Assembly (NCBI GenBank): GCA_028682985.1
Contig: JAJRAE010000108.1
Coordinates: 1-7,730, forward strand
Reading direction: 5' to 3'
DNA length: 7,730 nt
From: Methanobacterium sp.
Lineage (GTDB): Archaea > Methanobacteriota > Methanobacteria > Methanobacteriales > Methanobacteriaceae
The translations under genes and the position numbers were made by a program. Below the pieces are notes generated by a model. It was not told the origin of the DNA, did no database searches, and saw only the letters and a program-made list of their open reading frames with translations. Below are positions 1-5,764 of this stretch, one piece after another. Each line of letters begins with the position of its first letter. Positions within the stretch are counted from its first letter, which is position 1.

Positions 1-80
1 ATTAGGACTTCCCTTTTTATGTAAATCAAAATCGCACTTTAATATAACGAAAGTTTGTTAAAAATTAGGAGATGATAAAA

Positions 81-404
81 ATGGAAGAAAATAAAATAAA
101 CGCATTAGCATATCTATCAGGGGGATTAGGAATTGTATCCTTATTGGGAGGAATATTTGGATTATATCCCATCATATATGGGTTAATTGGCGCTTTGATA
201 TTAGGAGTTCTATCAGGTGCTATAAAAAAATCTTTGACAGCAATTTTAGGGACAACTGGAATAATAGTCATACTTACAGGAATATTTGGCATTTATCCAT
301 TTGTCTATGCATTATTAGCTGCAGTATTAATTTGGATAATCTCAGGTTCATTAAAAATCTATCTTGGAGAAAATAACCAAAAAAATTCAACAAACAAACT
401 TTAA
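81..404 (+). CDS. Small membrane protein made of two tandem hydrophobic repeats, function unknown
   Basis: The product is 107 residues and nearly all hydrophobic. A 33-residue unit occurs twice: residues 17-49 and 60-92 align without gaps and share 15 identical positions, each with the core G-I-F-G-(L/I)-Y-P followed by Y at +3, and each ending S-G-x-x-K. Each unit looks like one hairpin of two membrane segments, giving about four in all, with a short polar tail (residues 96-107). The layout resembles the repeated helix pairs of DUF308/HdeD proteins such as the one at 1892, but I cannot assign it to a named family. I chose the ATG at 81 because AGGAG at 67-71 directly abuts the alternative ATG at 72 and sits 9 nt before 81. 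An oligo-T run follows the stop. Confidence is good that it is a gene and low on its role. Confidence 0.75.
   Translation: MEENKINALAYLSGGLGIVSLLGGIFGLYPIIYGLIGALILGVLSGAIKKSLTAILGTTGIIVILTGIFGIYPFVYALLAAVLIWIISGSLKIYLGENNQKNSTNKL
129..356 (+). repeat. Two-copy internal repeat within the small membrane protein (129-227 and 258-356)
   Basis: The two 99-bp coding units each encode a 33-residue membrane hairpin and are separated by 30 bp (10 residues). They share 15 of 33 residues, including the G-I-F-G-x-Y-P core. This points to an old in-gene duplication. Confidence 0.7.
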
Positions 405-406
405 AA

Positions 407-414
407 TTTTTTTT
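407..414 (+). terminator. Oligo-T archaeal terminator after the small membrane gene
   Basis: Eight consecutive T residues begin 2 nt after the TAA stop at 402-404. Archaeal transcription commonly stops at oligo-T runs without a hairpin, and none is seen here. It would separate the first gene from the methyltransferase gene that follows. Confidence 0.5.
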
Positions 415-438
415 AATTAGAAAAAAAGCAAAACGAGC

Positions 439-1242
439 ATGATATTTATGGATAATAAAATTAATTCTAATGAGAGTTCCATAGCTGATTGTGAAATATT
501 TGATTTTATGGCAAATCATCTTGGTTTAACTGTAATACATCCTGGAGGACTTAAAGCAACCCAAAAATTAGAAGATACAATGCAAATTAATAGTGGAACT
601 AAAATTTTAGACATCGCCTGTGGGAAAGGTTCAACTGCTTTTTACTTGGCAGAAAAATATGGTTGTTCAGTCGTGGGTATCGATATATCTGAAAAATTAA
701 TACAGGAAGCAAATGACACTTGTAGAAAAAAGAAGTTGAATAATCAGGTTAAATTTTTAGTGGGCAACGCAATGGATCTGCCATTTGATGATAATCAGTT
801 TGATGCAGCAATATCTCAGGGAATCCTGGTATTTGTAGACGATAAAATTAAAACAATAAATGAAGCATCCAGAGTAATTAAAGACGGAGGAAAAGCCGGA
901 TGGATAGAGTTAAGCTGGAAAAAAGAGCCAGATAAAGAATTTTTAGATAAAGTCTTTAATATACTCCATGCTTTTTGCTTAAAAAATGCCAGAACATATG
1001 AAGGATGGCAAAATGTCTTTAAAAGAGCTAATATACACAATTTAGTTACAATAAAAGGGGAAAAAATAACTGGCAATTTCTATGATACATTAAAAGAGGA
1101 AGGAATCTTAAACACGTTAAAAATAATGTTTAACTCTATTAAAAACAGCGAAATACGAAACAGAATGAAAAAAATGGGTAAATTTATTGAAGAAAACCAA
1201 AACTATTTTGGTTACGGAGTATATGTGATTGAAAAAACATAA
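439..1242 (+). CDS. Class I SAM-dependent methyltransferase (UbiE/COG2226-like), substrate unknown
   Basis: The 267-residue protein has the Rossmann SAM-binding signature: motif I ILDIACGKGS at residues 56-65, an acidic post-I end GID at 80-82, then NAMDLPFDDNQFD at 109-121 with its PF-x(4)-FD pattern. N-terminal to the core lies T-V-I-H-P-G-G-L-K-A-T (31-41), a segment I believe typifies a subgroup of these enzymes. It lacks the three-cysteine arrangement of ArsM, so arsenite methylation is not indicated by sequence. It ends 19 nt before the ArsC-like gene on the same strand and is probably co-transcribed with it, which hints at an arsenic or thiol-related substrate. That link is inference. 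ATG at 448 is an equally possible start: GAGCATGAT just before it partly matches the ribosome-binding consensus, while 439 has no clear site. Confidence 0.85.
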   Translation: MIFMDNKINSNESSIADCEIFDFMANHLGLTVIHPGGLKATQKLEDTMQINSGTKILDIACGKGSTAFYLAEKYGCSVVGIDISEKLIQEANDTCRKKKLNNQVKFLVGNAMDLPFDDNQFDAAISQGILVFVDDKIKTINEASRVIKDGGKAGWIELSWKKEPDKEFLDKVFNILHAFCLKNARTYEGWQNVFKRANIHNLVTIKGEKITGNFYDTLKEEGILNTLKIMFNSIKNSEIRNRMKKMGKFIEENQNYFGYGVYVIEKT

Positions 1243-1261
1243 TATTACTGTGGGGGTAATT

Positions 1262-1837
1262 ATGGTTAAATCAAAAATTTTATTCGTAAGCATGCGTAAT
1301 TCTTCCAGAACACAGATGGCTGAAGGTTTCTGTAGAGCTTTTTATGGAGATGAAGTTGATGTTTATAGTGCTGGAAGCGATCCGCAAGAAATAGACCCGA
1401 CAACAATAGATGTCATGGATGAGATAGGAATAGACATTTCCAAACAAACATCTAACACTTTGATGGATTTCATAGGCCTTGATATTGATTATGTTATCAT
1501 GATTTGTGGGAATTTTAATGCTTGCCCCATTTTTATTGGAGGTAAAAAATATTTCAAAAAACCTCTCCCTGATATTTACCCATTCAAAGGAACAGAAAAA
1601 GAGAAAATTGATATTTTAAGAGAAATAAGAGATGAAATCGGTGATTGGGTACAGGAATTTCACTATTACATGAATGGTGAAGCTAATATATTAACAATTA
1701 CAGATTGCTGTGAATTAATTGGTGATGATGATGGCTGCTGTAATTTTGAAGGGGATGATGATAGTTGCTGTGATATAAGAGAAACTAATGACGATTGCTG
1801 TTCTACTACTGATTCCACCAACGATAAAGAATCTTAA
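1262..1837 (+). CDS. Degenerate ArsC-like (LMW phosphatase fold) protein with Cys-to-Ser active site and Cys-Cys repeat tail
   Basis: Residues 1-133 follow the arsenate reductase/low-molecular-weight phosphatase fold. The P-loop reads L-F-V-S-M-R-N-S-S-R-T-Q-M-A-E (7-21), where the nucleophilic Cys of C-x5-R is Ser10 (codon AGC). Arg16 and Asn13 of the oxyanion cradle remain. Cys82 and Cys88, matching the two redox cysteines of thioredoxin-type ArsC, also remain. The Asp-Pro acid loop is changed to D104-I105. Residues 134-191 form an extra acidic tail with Cys-Cys pairs at 149-150, 159-160, 169-170 and 179-180. The known mechanism requires the first Cys, so arsenate reduction is unlikely. I infer oxyanion trapping and/or arsenite binding by the paired thiols, loosely analogous to the vicinal cysteines of ArsD. 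The start at 1262 follows GGGGGT at 1252-1257; a TTG at 1229 would overlap the upstream gene and lacks such a site. Confidence 0.85.
   Translation: MVKSKILFVSMRNSSRTQMAEGFCRAFYGDEVDVYSAGSDPQEIDPTTIDVMDEIGIDISKQTSNTLMDFIGLDIDYVIMICGNFNACPIFIGGKKYFKKPLPDIYPFKGTEKEKIDILREIRDEIGDWVQEFHYYMNGEANILTITDCCELIGDDDGCCNFEGDDDSCCDIRETNDDCCSTTDSTNDKES
1706..1825 (+). repeat. Four 30-bp units encoding a Cys-Cys decapeptide repeat
   Basis: Units start at 1706, 1736, 1766 and 1796. Each begins with the same six bases TGCTGT (Cys-Cys) followed by 24 bases coding for acidic or polar residues. The first two units are the most alike, sharing 20 of 30 bases including GATGATGAT for three Asp. Peptide units are CCELIGDDDG, CCNFEGDDDS, CCDIRETNDD and CCSTTDSTND. 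The fixed phase and identical cysteine codons indicate tandem duplication followed by divergence outside the Cys pair. Confidence 0.9.
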
Positions 1838-1839
1838 CA

Positions 1840-1849
1840 TATAAATAGA
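1840..1849 (+). promoter_or_regulatory. Possible TATA box for the DUF308 gene
   Basis: ATATAAATAG lies just after the stop of the ArsC-like gene. Transcription starting about 25 nt downstream would leave a short leader carrying the AAAGGAG site at 1874-1880. This is a prediction from composition and spacing; read-through from upstream is also possible. Confidence 0.35.
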
Positions 1850-1891
1850 TAAATTTTAAGGTTTATTGGATTTAAAGGAGATTTGTGAGAT

Positions 1892-2383
1892 ATGCATAAA
1901 ATGGCCGTAGCATTGATTTTGGTTATACTCGGTTTAATAGTAATAGCTTTCCCTTTTCTAGGGGTAATCCCAATCGCCGTTCTTTCTGGATTCTTAGTCC
2001 TTGTGTTAGGTTTTGGTCTTATATTAACTGGAATATTTAAATTGGGTGAAAATGATCTACCTGTAGGGATCCTCATGCTTATATTGGGAACTATCGCCCT
2101 GATTTTAGGAATTGGACTCTCATTTAACCCTCCACTATTCACTTGGTTAGTTGATTTCGTTGTCTTGATAATGGGTATATTTCTAATAATTGAAGGTATG
2201 GGCAGGATTCTTTCAAGGACTAAAGATATATGTGGAGTTAAAAACATCATCATAGGTATAGTAATCATAATCGTAGGATTATTCTTAACTTCCTATGCAT
2301 GGCTTATAGTAATTTTAATCGGACTATGGCTGTTATCCACCGGTATAAGAATGATTTATCTTAGAATGAAAAATAGAATTTAA
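1892..2383 (+). CDS. DUF308/HdeD-like six-helix membrane protein
   Basis: The 163-residue protein has six predicted membrane segments in three hairpins, roughly at residues 5-24, 27-49, 57-78, 84-103, 118-136 and 138-157. The hairpins share the pattern of a Gly-rich helix, a short turn and a helix ending in G-(I/M)-x-(K/R), as in L-I-L-T-G-I-F-K and L-S-T-G-I-R. This repeated-hairpin layout fits the DUF308 family that includes E. coli HdeD, an acid-stress membrane protein; the biochemical role of archaeal members is not known to me. AAAGGAG at 1874-1880 lies 11 nt before the ATG. It is 54 nt downstream of the ArsC-like gene on the same strand and may share its transcript or use its own promoter. 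A link with arsenic stress rests on position only. Confidence 0.75.
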   Translation: MHKMAVALILVILGLIVIAFPFLGVIPIAVLSGFLVLVLGFGLILTGIFKLGENDLPVGILMLILGTIALILGIGLSFNPPLFTWLVDFVVLIMGIFLIIEGMGRILSRTKDICGVKNIIIGIVIIIVGLFLTSYAWLIVILIGLWLLSTGIRMIYLRMKNRI

Positions 2384-2434
2384 TCTACTATAACTTTCGA
2401 TATTATGAATCATTTTAAGCACTTTAATTCATAT

Positions 2435-2854
2435 TTAAAAGGTTTCTTTTATCCATCCTTCGATTTCATTTCGGATTTGAGTGAAAAATTTAATTTTTTC
2501 ATCTTCATCAATATTTACAGATGCCGGGTCTTGGAATGATTTATGGATATAAATTTTACCTCCAGGGAAAAATGGACAGGCATCACCTTCACCATCACAT
2601 ACAGTTACTACATAATCAAATTCTTTACCCTTAAATTCATTCAAGCTTTTAGAACGATTCATGGATATATCAATACCCCTATCAGCCATAACTTTAACTG
2701 TATAGGGATTAACAGAATCTGGGTTTGTTCCTGCACTGTAAACCTCATAATAATCACCATATAATTCTTTTAAAAGGCTTTCTGCCATTTGAGACCTGGC
2801 GGAATTATGTTTACATAAAAATAGAACTTTTTTCTTTAAACTTTTCGATTCCAT
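2435..2854 (-). CDS. arsC: Arsenate reductase, thioredoxin-coupled LMW phosphatase type
   Basis: The 139-residue protein is a full-length ArsC. It should reduce arsenate to arsenite in the cytoplasm, with electrons returned by thioredoxin. The P-loop C-K-H-N-S-A-R-S runs from the nucleophile Cys14 to Arg20. Cys86 (T-V-C-D) and Cys93 (A-C-P-F-F-P-G) match the two redox cysteines of the S. aureus pI258-type enzyme, and Asp109-Pro110 is the general-acid loop. All catalytic residues are present, unlike the related protein at 1262. It is transcribed divergently from arsM, across a 120-bp AT-rich gap. No ribosome-binding site precedes the ATG, and a TATA-like palindrome at 2874-2889 lies at about the distance expected for a leaderless transcript. 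The related phosphotyrosine phosphatase activity is a less likely alternative given the three cysteines and the ars neighbours. Confidence 0.93.
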   Translation of the reverse strand: MESKSLKKKVLFLCKHNSARSQMAESLLKELYGDYYEVYSAGTNPDSVNPYTVKVMADRGIDISMNRSKSLNEFKGKEFDYVVTVCDGEGDACPFFPGGKIYIHKSFQDPASVNIDEDEKIKFFTQIRNEIEGWIKETF

Positions 2855-2873
2855 AATATTATCTTATATATCC

Positions 2874-2889
2874 ATATATTTAAATATAT
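2874..2889. promoter_or_regulatory. 16-bp perfect palindrome in the arsC-arsM divergent promoter region
   Basis: ATATATTTAAATATAT is its own reverse complement and lies 19 bp upstream of arsC and 85 bp upstream of arsM. It contains TATA-box-like sequence on both strands. It could be a shared TBP site, an operator for the dimeric ArsR encoded at 3746, or both. The high AT content means a palindrome of this kind could also occur by chance. Confidence 0.4.
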
Positions 2890-2974
2890 TAATACATAGA
2901 ATAATTTTAGTTAAATAAAGTGGCATTGGACTAAAAAAAGAATCAATCTTTAAAAAAAAATTAAGGTGAGATAA

Positions 2975-3733
2975 TTGAAAAAAAGGGAAATTAAAGAATC
3001 TGTTAAAGAAAGATATTCAAAAATAGCAGTTGGCAAAGAATCAGGATGTTCTTGTTGCGCAGGAACAGCACCCGATATCATTGAGCAAGCAAAAACTGCC
3101 GGTTATTCATTAGATGAAATAAAAAGTATACCTGAAGAAGCCATATTTGGACTTGGTTGCGGTAACCCAACCGCCCTGGCGGAAATAAATGAAGGAGAAA
3201 CGGTATTAGATCTTGGTTCAGGTGGAGGAATTGATGTATTTCTAGCAGCAAACAAAGTAGGCGAACAGGGAAAAGTTATTGGCGTGGACATGACTGAAGA
3301 AATGGTCCAAACAGCAGCCCAAAATGCTGAAAAAGGGAATTATACAAACGTTGAGTTTAAACTGGGCGAAATAGAGAACTTACCTATAAAAGATAACTCC
3401 ATCGATGTTATAATCAGTAATTGTGTAATAAATCTTACACCTGATAAGTTAATCGCATACACGGAAGCATTTAGAGTCTTAAAACCAGGTGGAAGAATTT
3501 TAGTATCTGATTTAGTTACTTTAGGTGATATTCCTGAAGAAATACGTAAAAGTTTCGAGGCCTGGTCTGCATGTATAGCTGGGGCAATGGAAAAAGAGGA
3601 ATATTTGGATATTATTAAGAAAGCAGGATTTTCTGATGTTGAAATAGTTGAAGCACACTATTATACTGAACCTGAGATGGATGTCCGGTTAGAAGGCAAA
3701 ATTCTAAGCATTCAGGTTAAAGCAAATAAATAA
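2975..3733 (+). CDS. arsM: Arsenite S-adenosylmethionine methyltransferase
   Basis: The 252-residue enzyme should transfer methyl groups from SAM to arsenite in the cytoplasm, giving methylated and volatile arsenicals. It shows the ArsM signature: an early cysteine cluster G-C-S-C-C-A-G (Cys25, 27, 28); G-L-G-C-G-N-P with Cys62; SAM motif VLDLGSGGG at 77-85; G-V-D-M at 103-106; S-N-C-V-I-N-L with Cys150; and W-S-A-C with Cys200. Cys62, 150 and 200 correspond to the conserved arsenite-binding trio of characterised ArsM enzymes. The start is TTG, placed 4 nt after a strong AAGGTGAG site (2963-2970). It leads the operon arsM-arsR-acr3-DUF2115, with 12 nt to arsR, so it is probably controlled by ArsR at the upstream region. 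Confidence 0.95.
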   Translation: MKKREIKESVKERYSKIAVGKESGCSCCAGTAPDIIEQAKTAGYSLDEIKSIPEEAIFGLGCGNPTALAEINEGETVLDLGSGGGIDVFLAANKVGEQGKVIGVDMTEEMVQTAAQNAEKGNYTNVEFKLGEIENLPIKDNSIDVIISNCVINLTPDKLIAYTEAFRVLKPGGRILVSDLVTLGDIPEEIRKSFEAWSACIAGAMEKEEYLDIIKKAGFSDVEIVEAHYYTEPEMDVRLEGKILSIQVKANK

Positions 3734-3745
3734 TGAGGTATCAAA

Positions 3746-4102
3746 TTGTCTTATTGTAAAATAGATTCAGATCAGCTAAGCGAAGAACAGATTGAAAATT
3801 TAAAAAACCTAATTTCTAAATTACCTTCTGACAATGATTTAAATCATGATGCAGATGTGTTAAAGGCTCTAGCAGATCCAACCAGATTGAAAATAGTTAA
3901 TCTTTTAACAAATGGTGAATTATGTGTTTGTGAAATAATTACAGCATTAGATAAACCACAACCTACAGTATCACATCATTTGAACATATTAAAAAAAGCA
4001 GGCTTCTTAAATTGGCGGAAAGAAGGAGTTTGGATACATTATAGTCTATCAAATTTAAAAATAACAGATAACATAAATGAATTACTAGAAATAAGGAATT
4101 AA
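3746..4102 (+). CDS. arsR: Arsenite-responsive ArsR/SmtB-family repressor
   Basis: The 118-residue winged-helix protein should repress the ars promoter as a dimer and release DNA when arsenite binds. L-K-A-L-A-D-P-T-R-L-K-I (39-50) is the classic ArsR opening. E-L-C-V-C-E-I (58-64) gives Cys60 and Cys62, the arsenite-binding pair in the DNA-binding region of classical ArsR proteins. The recognition helix P-Q-P-T-V-S-H-H-L follows. Cys4 near the N terminus could be a third ligand; this is inference. The start is TTG at 3746 with GAGGT 6 nt before it, and the site overlaps the preceding stop region. The gene lies 12 nt after arsM and 12 nt before acr3, so it is autoregulated if the upstream region is its target. 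Confidence 0.95.
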   Translation: MSYCKIDSDQLSEEQIENLKNLISKLPSDNDLNHDADVLKALADPTRLKIVNLLTNGELCVCEIITALDKPQPTVSHHLNILKKAGFLNWRKEGVWIHYSLSNLKITDNINELLEIRN

Positions 4103-4114
4103 TGAGGCTTTATT

Positions 4115-5218
4115 TTGAAAGATAAAGATACTACAAGAGAAGTAACTGATCGACTTTGTAGCACCCCTAGACTTGGATTTTTAGACCGATTTTTAACCCT
4201 TTGGATTTTCTTAGCGATGTTAATTGGTGTAATTCTGGGGGTTTTTGTCCCGACCTTTAAAGAGATAGTTAATCAATTCCAAATTGGAACAACCAGCATT
4301 CCTATTGCTATTGGTTTAATTCTTATGATGTATCCTCCTCTTGCCCGTGTTCGGTATGAAGAGTTGCCCAAGGTTTTCAGGGACTGGAAAGTTTTAGGAT
4401 TAGCTATGTTTCAAAACTGGATAATAGCCCCTATATTGATGTTTGCCTTAGCTGTAATATTTTTGTCCGCCTATCCTGAATATATGGTGGGATTAATTTT
4501 AATTGGTATAGCTCCATGTATAGCCATGGTGCTGGTATGGAATCAATTAGCACAGGGTAACAATGATTATGCTGCGAGTTTAGTTGCTTTTAATAGCATA
4601 TTTCAAGTCCTGTTCTATAGTGTATATGCATGGTTCTTTATCACGGTACTTCCCCCTTTATTAGGTATTCAAGGCACTGTGGTTAATGTTAGTATACAGC
4701 AAATAGCTCAGAGTGTTTTCATTTATTTGGGCATACCATTCATCGCTGGATTCTTCACCAGATTCTTTTTAATTAGAATTAAGGGAGAAGAATGGTACCA
4801 AGAAAAATTCATACCCAAAATAAGCCCCATTACCCTCATAGCACTACTATTCACAATCATAGTTATGTTTAGCTTAAAAGGTGATATTATAGTCAGTTTA
4901 CCACTCGATGTGGTTTTAATAGCTATTCCATTAATAATCTACTTTGTAGTCATGTTCTTTGTTACATTCTATATGGGGTACAAGATAAGAGCTGATTACA
5001 GCCGTACAACAGCCATATCTTTCACCGCTGCCAGCAATAACTTCGAACTTGCAATAGCAGTTGCCATTGCAATATTCGGTATTGGCTCAGGTGTGGCGTT
5101 TGCCACCGTTATAGGGCCGCTAATAGAAGTGCCGGTCCTAATAAGCTTGGTTAATGTTGCATTAATTTTCCAAAAACGATATTTTGCAAATTCACAAATT
5201 ACAGGTGATGGTACTTGA
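4115..5218 (+). CDS. acr3: Arsenite efflux permease, ACR3 family
   Basis: The 367-residue membrane protein should export arsenite from the cytoplasm, driven by the membrane potential or proton gradient. About ten hydrophobic segments can be read. The family-defining G-I-A-P-C-I-A-M-V-x-V-W places Cys135 in a membrane helix, and T-A-A-S-N-N-F-E-L-A (304-313) places Glu311 in a late helix. Both correspond to residues reported as essential in studied Acr3 proteins. The early R-L-G-F-L-D-R-F-L-T-L-W segment is also typical. The length is usual for the family and the gene looks intact. It starts with TTG, 7 nt after GAGG at 4104-4107, and its TGA stop overlaps the next gene by 4 nt. It is the last recognised arsenic gene of the operon before DUF2115. 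Confidence 0.95.
   Translation: MKDKDTTREVTDRLCSTPRLGFLDRFLTLWIFLAMLIGVILGVFVPTFKEIVNQFQIGTTSIPIAIGLILMMYPPLARVRYEELPKVFRDWKVLGLAMFQNWIIAPILMFALAVIFLSAYPEYMVGLILIGIAPCIAMVLVWNQLAQGNNDYAASLVAFNSIFQVLFYSVYAWFFITVLPPLLGIQGTVVNVSIQQIAQSVFIYLGIPFIAGFFTRFFLIRIKGEEWYQEKFIPKISPITLIALLFTIIVMFSLKGDIIVSLPLDVVLIAIPLIIYFVVMFFVTFYMGYKIRADYSRTTAISFTAASNNFELAIAVAIAIFGIGSGVAFATVIGPLIEVPVLISLVNVALIFQKRYFANSQITGDGT
5203..5210 (+). promoter_or_regulatory. Ribosome-binding site fixing a TTG start inside the end of acr3
   Basis: AGGTGATG lies within the last codons of acr3 and ends 4 nt before TTG at 5215. No ATG or GTG with a comparable site is available, so this decides the start of the DUF2115 gene and shows translational coupling to acr3. 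Confidence 0.7.
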
Positions 5219-5751
5219 ATCGAATTGAGGATATACTTTCGTGGGATGAAATAACATTGGTTAAATTTTTCCATGTTTTAGAGGAAGAAGCAAAACTTAT
5301 TAGTTTACAAGATATCATGCAAGCCAGTATTTTCCTAGTAAATGACTCCAGATATGTGCAGGAGAGTTACCGTAAAGAATATTTAAAATCATACACTTCT
5401 GCTTTTATTATAAGGGTAAAAGAGCTGGTGGGAAGAGAATTAAAAAATGATACTCATTTAGATATGATAAAGGTTAAAGAAGCTATTAAATTATTAATTT
5501 CGCAGGAAGAGGTAGCTACAGGTGAAAATGGATTTGACCCGGTATTTTTCCAGATATATAAAATAGTAGCTCTATATACCACCTTTATTTTAGAACAATC
5601 AGTCCATCCAGTCAATACTCCCTTCCCTGGGGGATTTAAAGTCAAATTTTATAAAAATAAATACTTATGCCCAGTTAAAGAACGACAAAAAGGCAATCCT
5701 GGAGCAGTTTGCGGTTTTTGTATAGCCGAGCAAGACCCTGACACAATATAG
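5215..5751 (+). CDS. DUF2115 (UPF0305-like) protein, function unknown
   Basis: The 178-residue soluble protein matches what I recall of DUF2115, a family I associate with methanogens. The C-terminal third is the recognisable part: H-P-V-N-T-P-F-P-G-G-F-K-V, then Y-L-C-P-V-K-E-R-Q, then N-P-G-A-V-C-G-F-C-I-A-E-Q. Cys152, Cys166 and Cys169 (C-x13-C-x2-C), possibly with the nearby His, could bind a metal or arsenite. The N-terminal part is helical and charged with no motif I recognise. Its TTG start overlaps the acr3 stop (4 nt), so it belongs to the ars operon and may be coupled to acr3 translation. I infer an accessory role in arsenic handling, but the family's function is not known to me and the placement could be incidental. 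Confidence 0.85.
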   Translation: MNRIEDILSWDEITLVKFFHVLEEEAKLISLQDIMQASIFLVNDSRYVQESYRKEYLKSYTSAFIIRVKELVGRELKNDTHLDMIKVKEAIKLLISQEEVATGENGFDPVFFQIYKIVALYTTFILEQSVHPVNTPFPGGFKVKFYKNKYLCPVKERQKGNPGAVCGFCIAEQDPDTI

Positions 5752-5764
5752 ATCAAAAAATTAT
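5752..5764. terminator. AT-rich gap between convergent genes, possible two-way terminator
   Basis: Only 13 bp separate the DUF2115 stop from the stop of the minus-strand zinc-ribbon gene. The stretch holds A6 and TTATTTATTTATTT runs extending into the opposite gene end, which could stop transcription from both sides. No stable hairpin is seen. Confidence 0.3.

Noticed and set aside
439..1242. Calling the first methyltransferase a second arsM
   Set aside because: It has the SAM-binding core but not the G-L-G-C-G-N-P, S-N-C-V and W-S-A-C cysteine positions seen in the real arsM at 2975.
1229..1261. Extended TTG start for the ArsC-like protein, overlapping the methyltransferase gene
   Set aside because: The ATG at 1262 has GGGGGT just upstream and places the first beta strand at the usual distance from the N terminus; the extension adds residues not seen in ArsC proteins.
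1706..1825. Regular 30-bp periodicity that could suggest a short CRISPR-like or non-coding tandem array
   Set aside because: The repeat is in frame with the ArsC-like gene, only the Cys-Cys codons are constant, and there are no spacer-length unique segments between full repeats. It is a coding repeat.
1834..2268. Long minus-strand open frame opposite the DUF308 gene
   Set aside because: Its translation is a Pro/Ile/Thr/Asn-rich shadow of the hydrophobic plus-strand gene, with no ribosome-binding site and no recognisable family.
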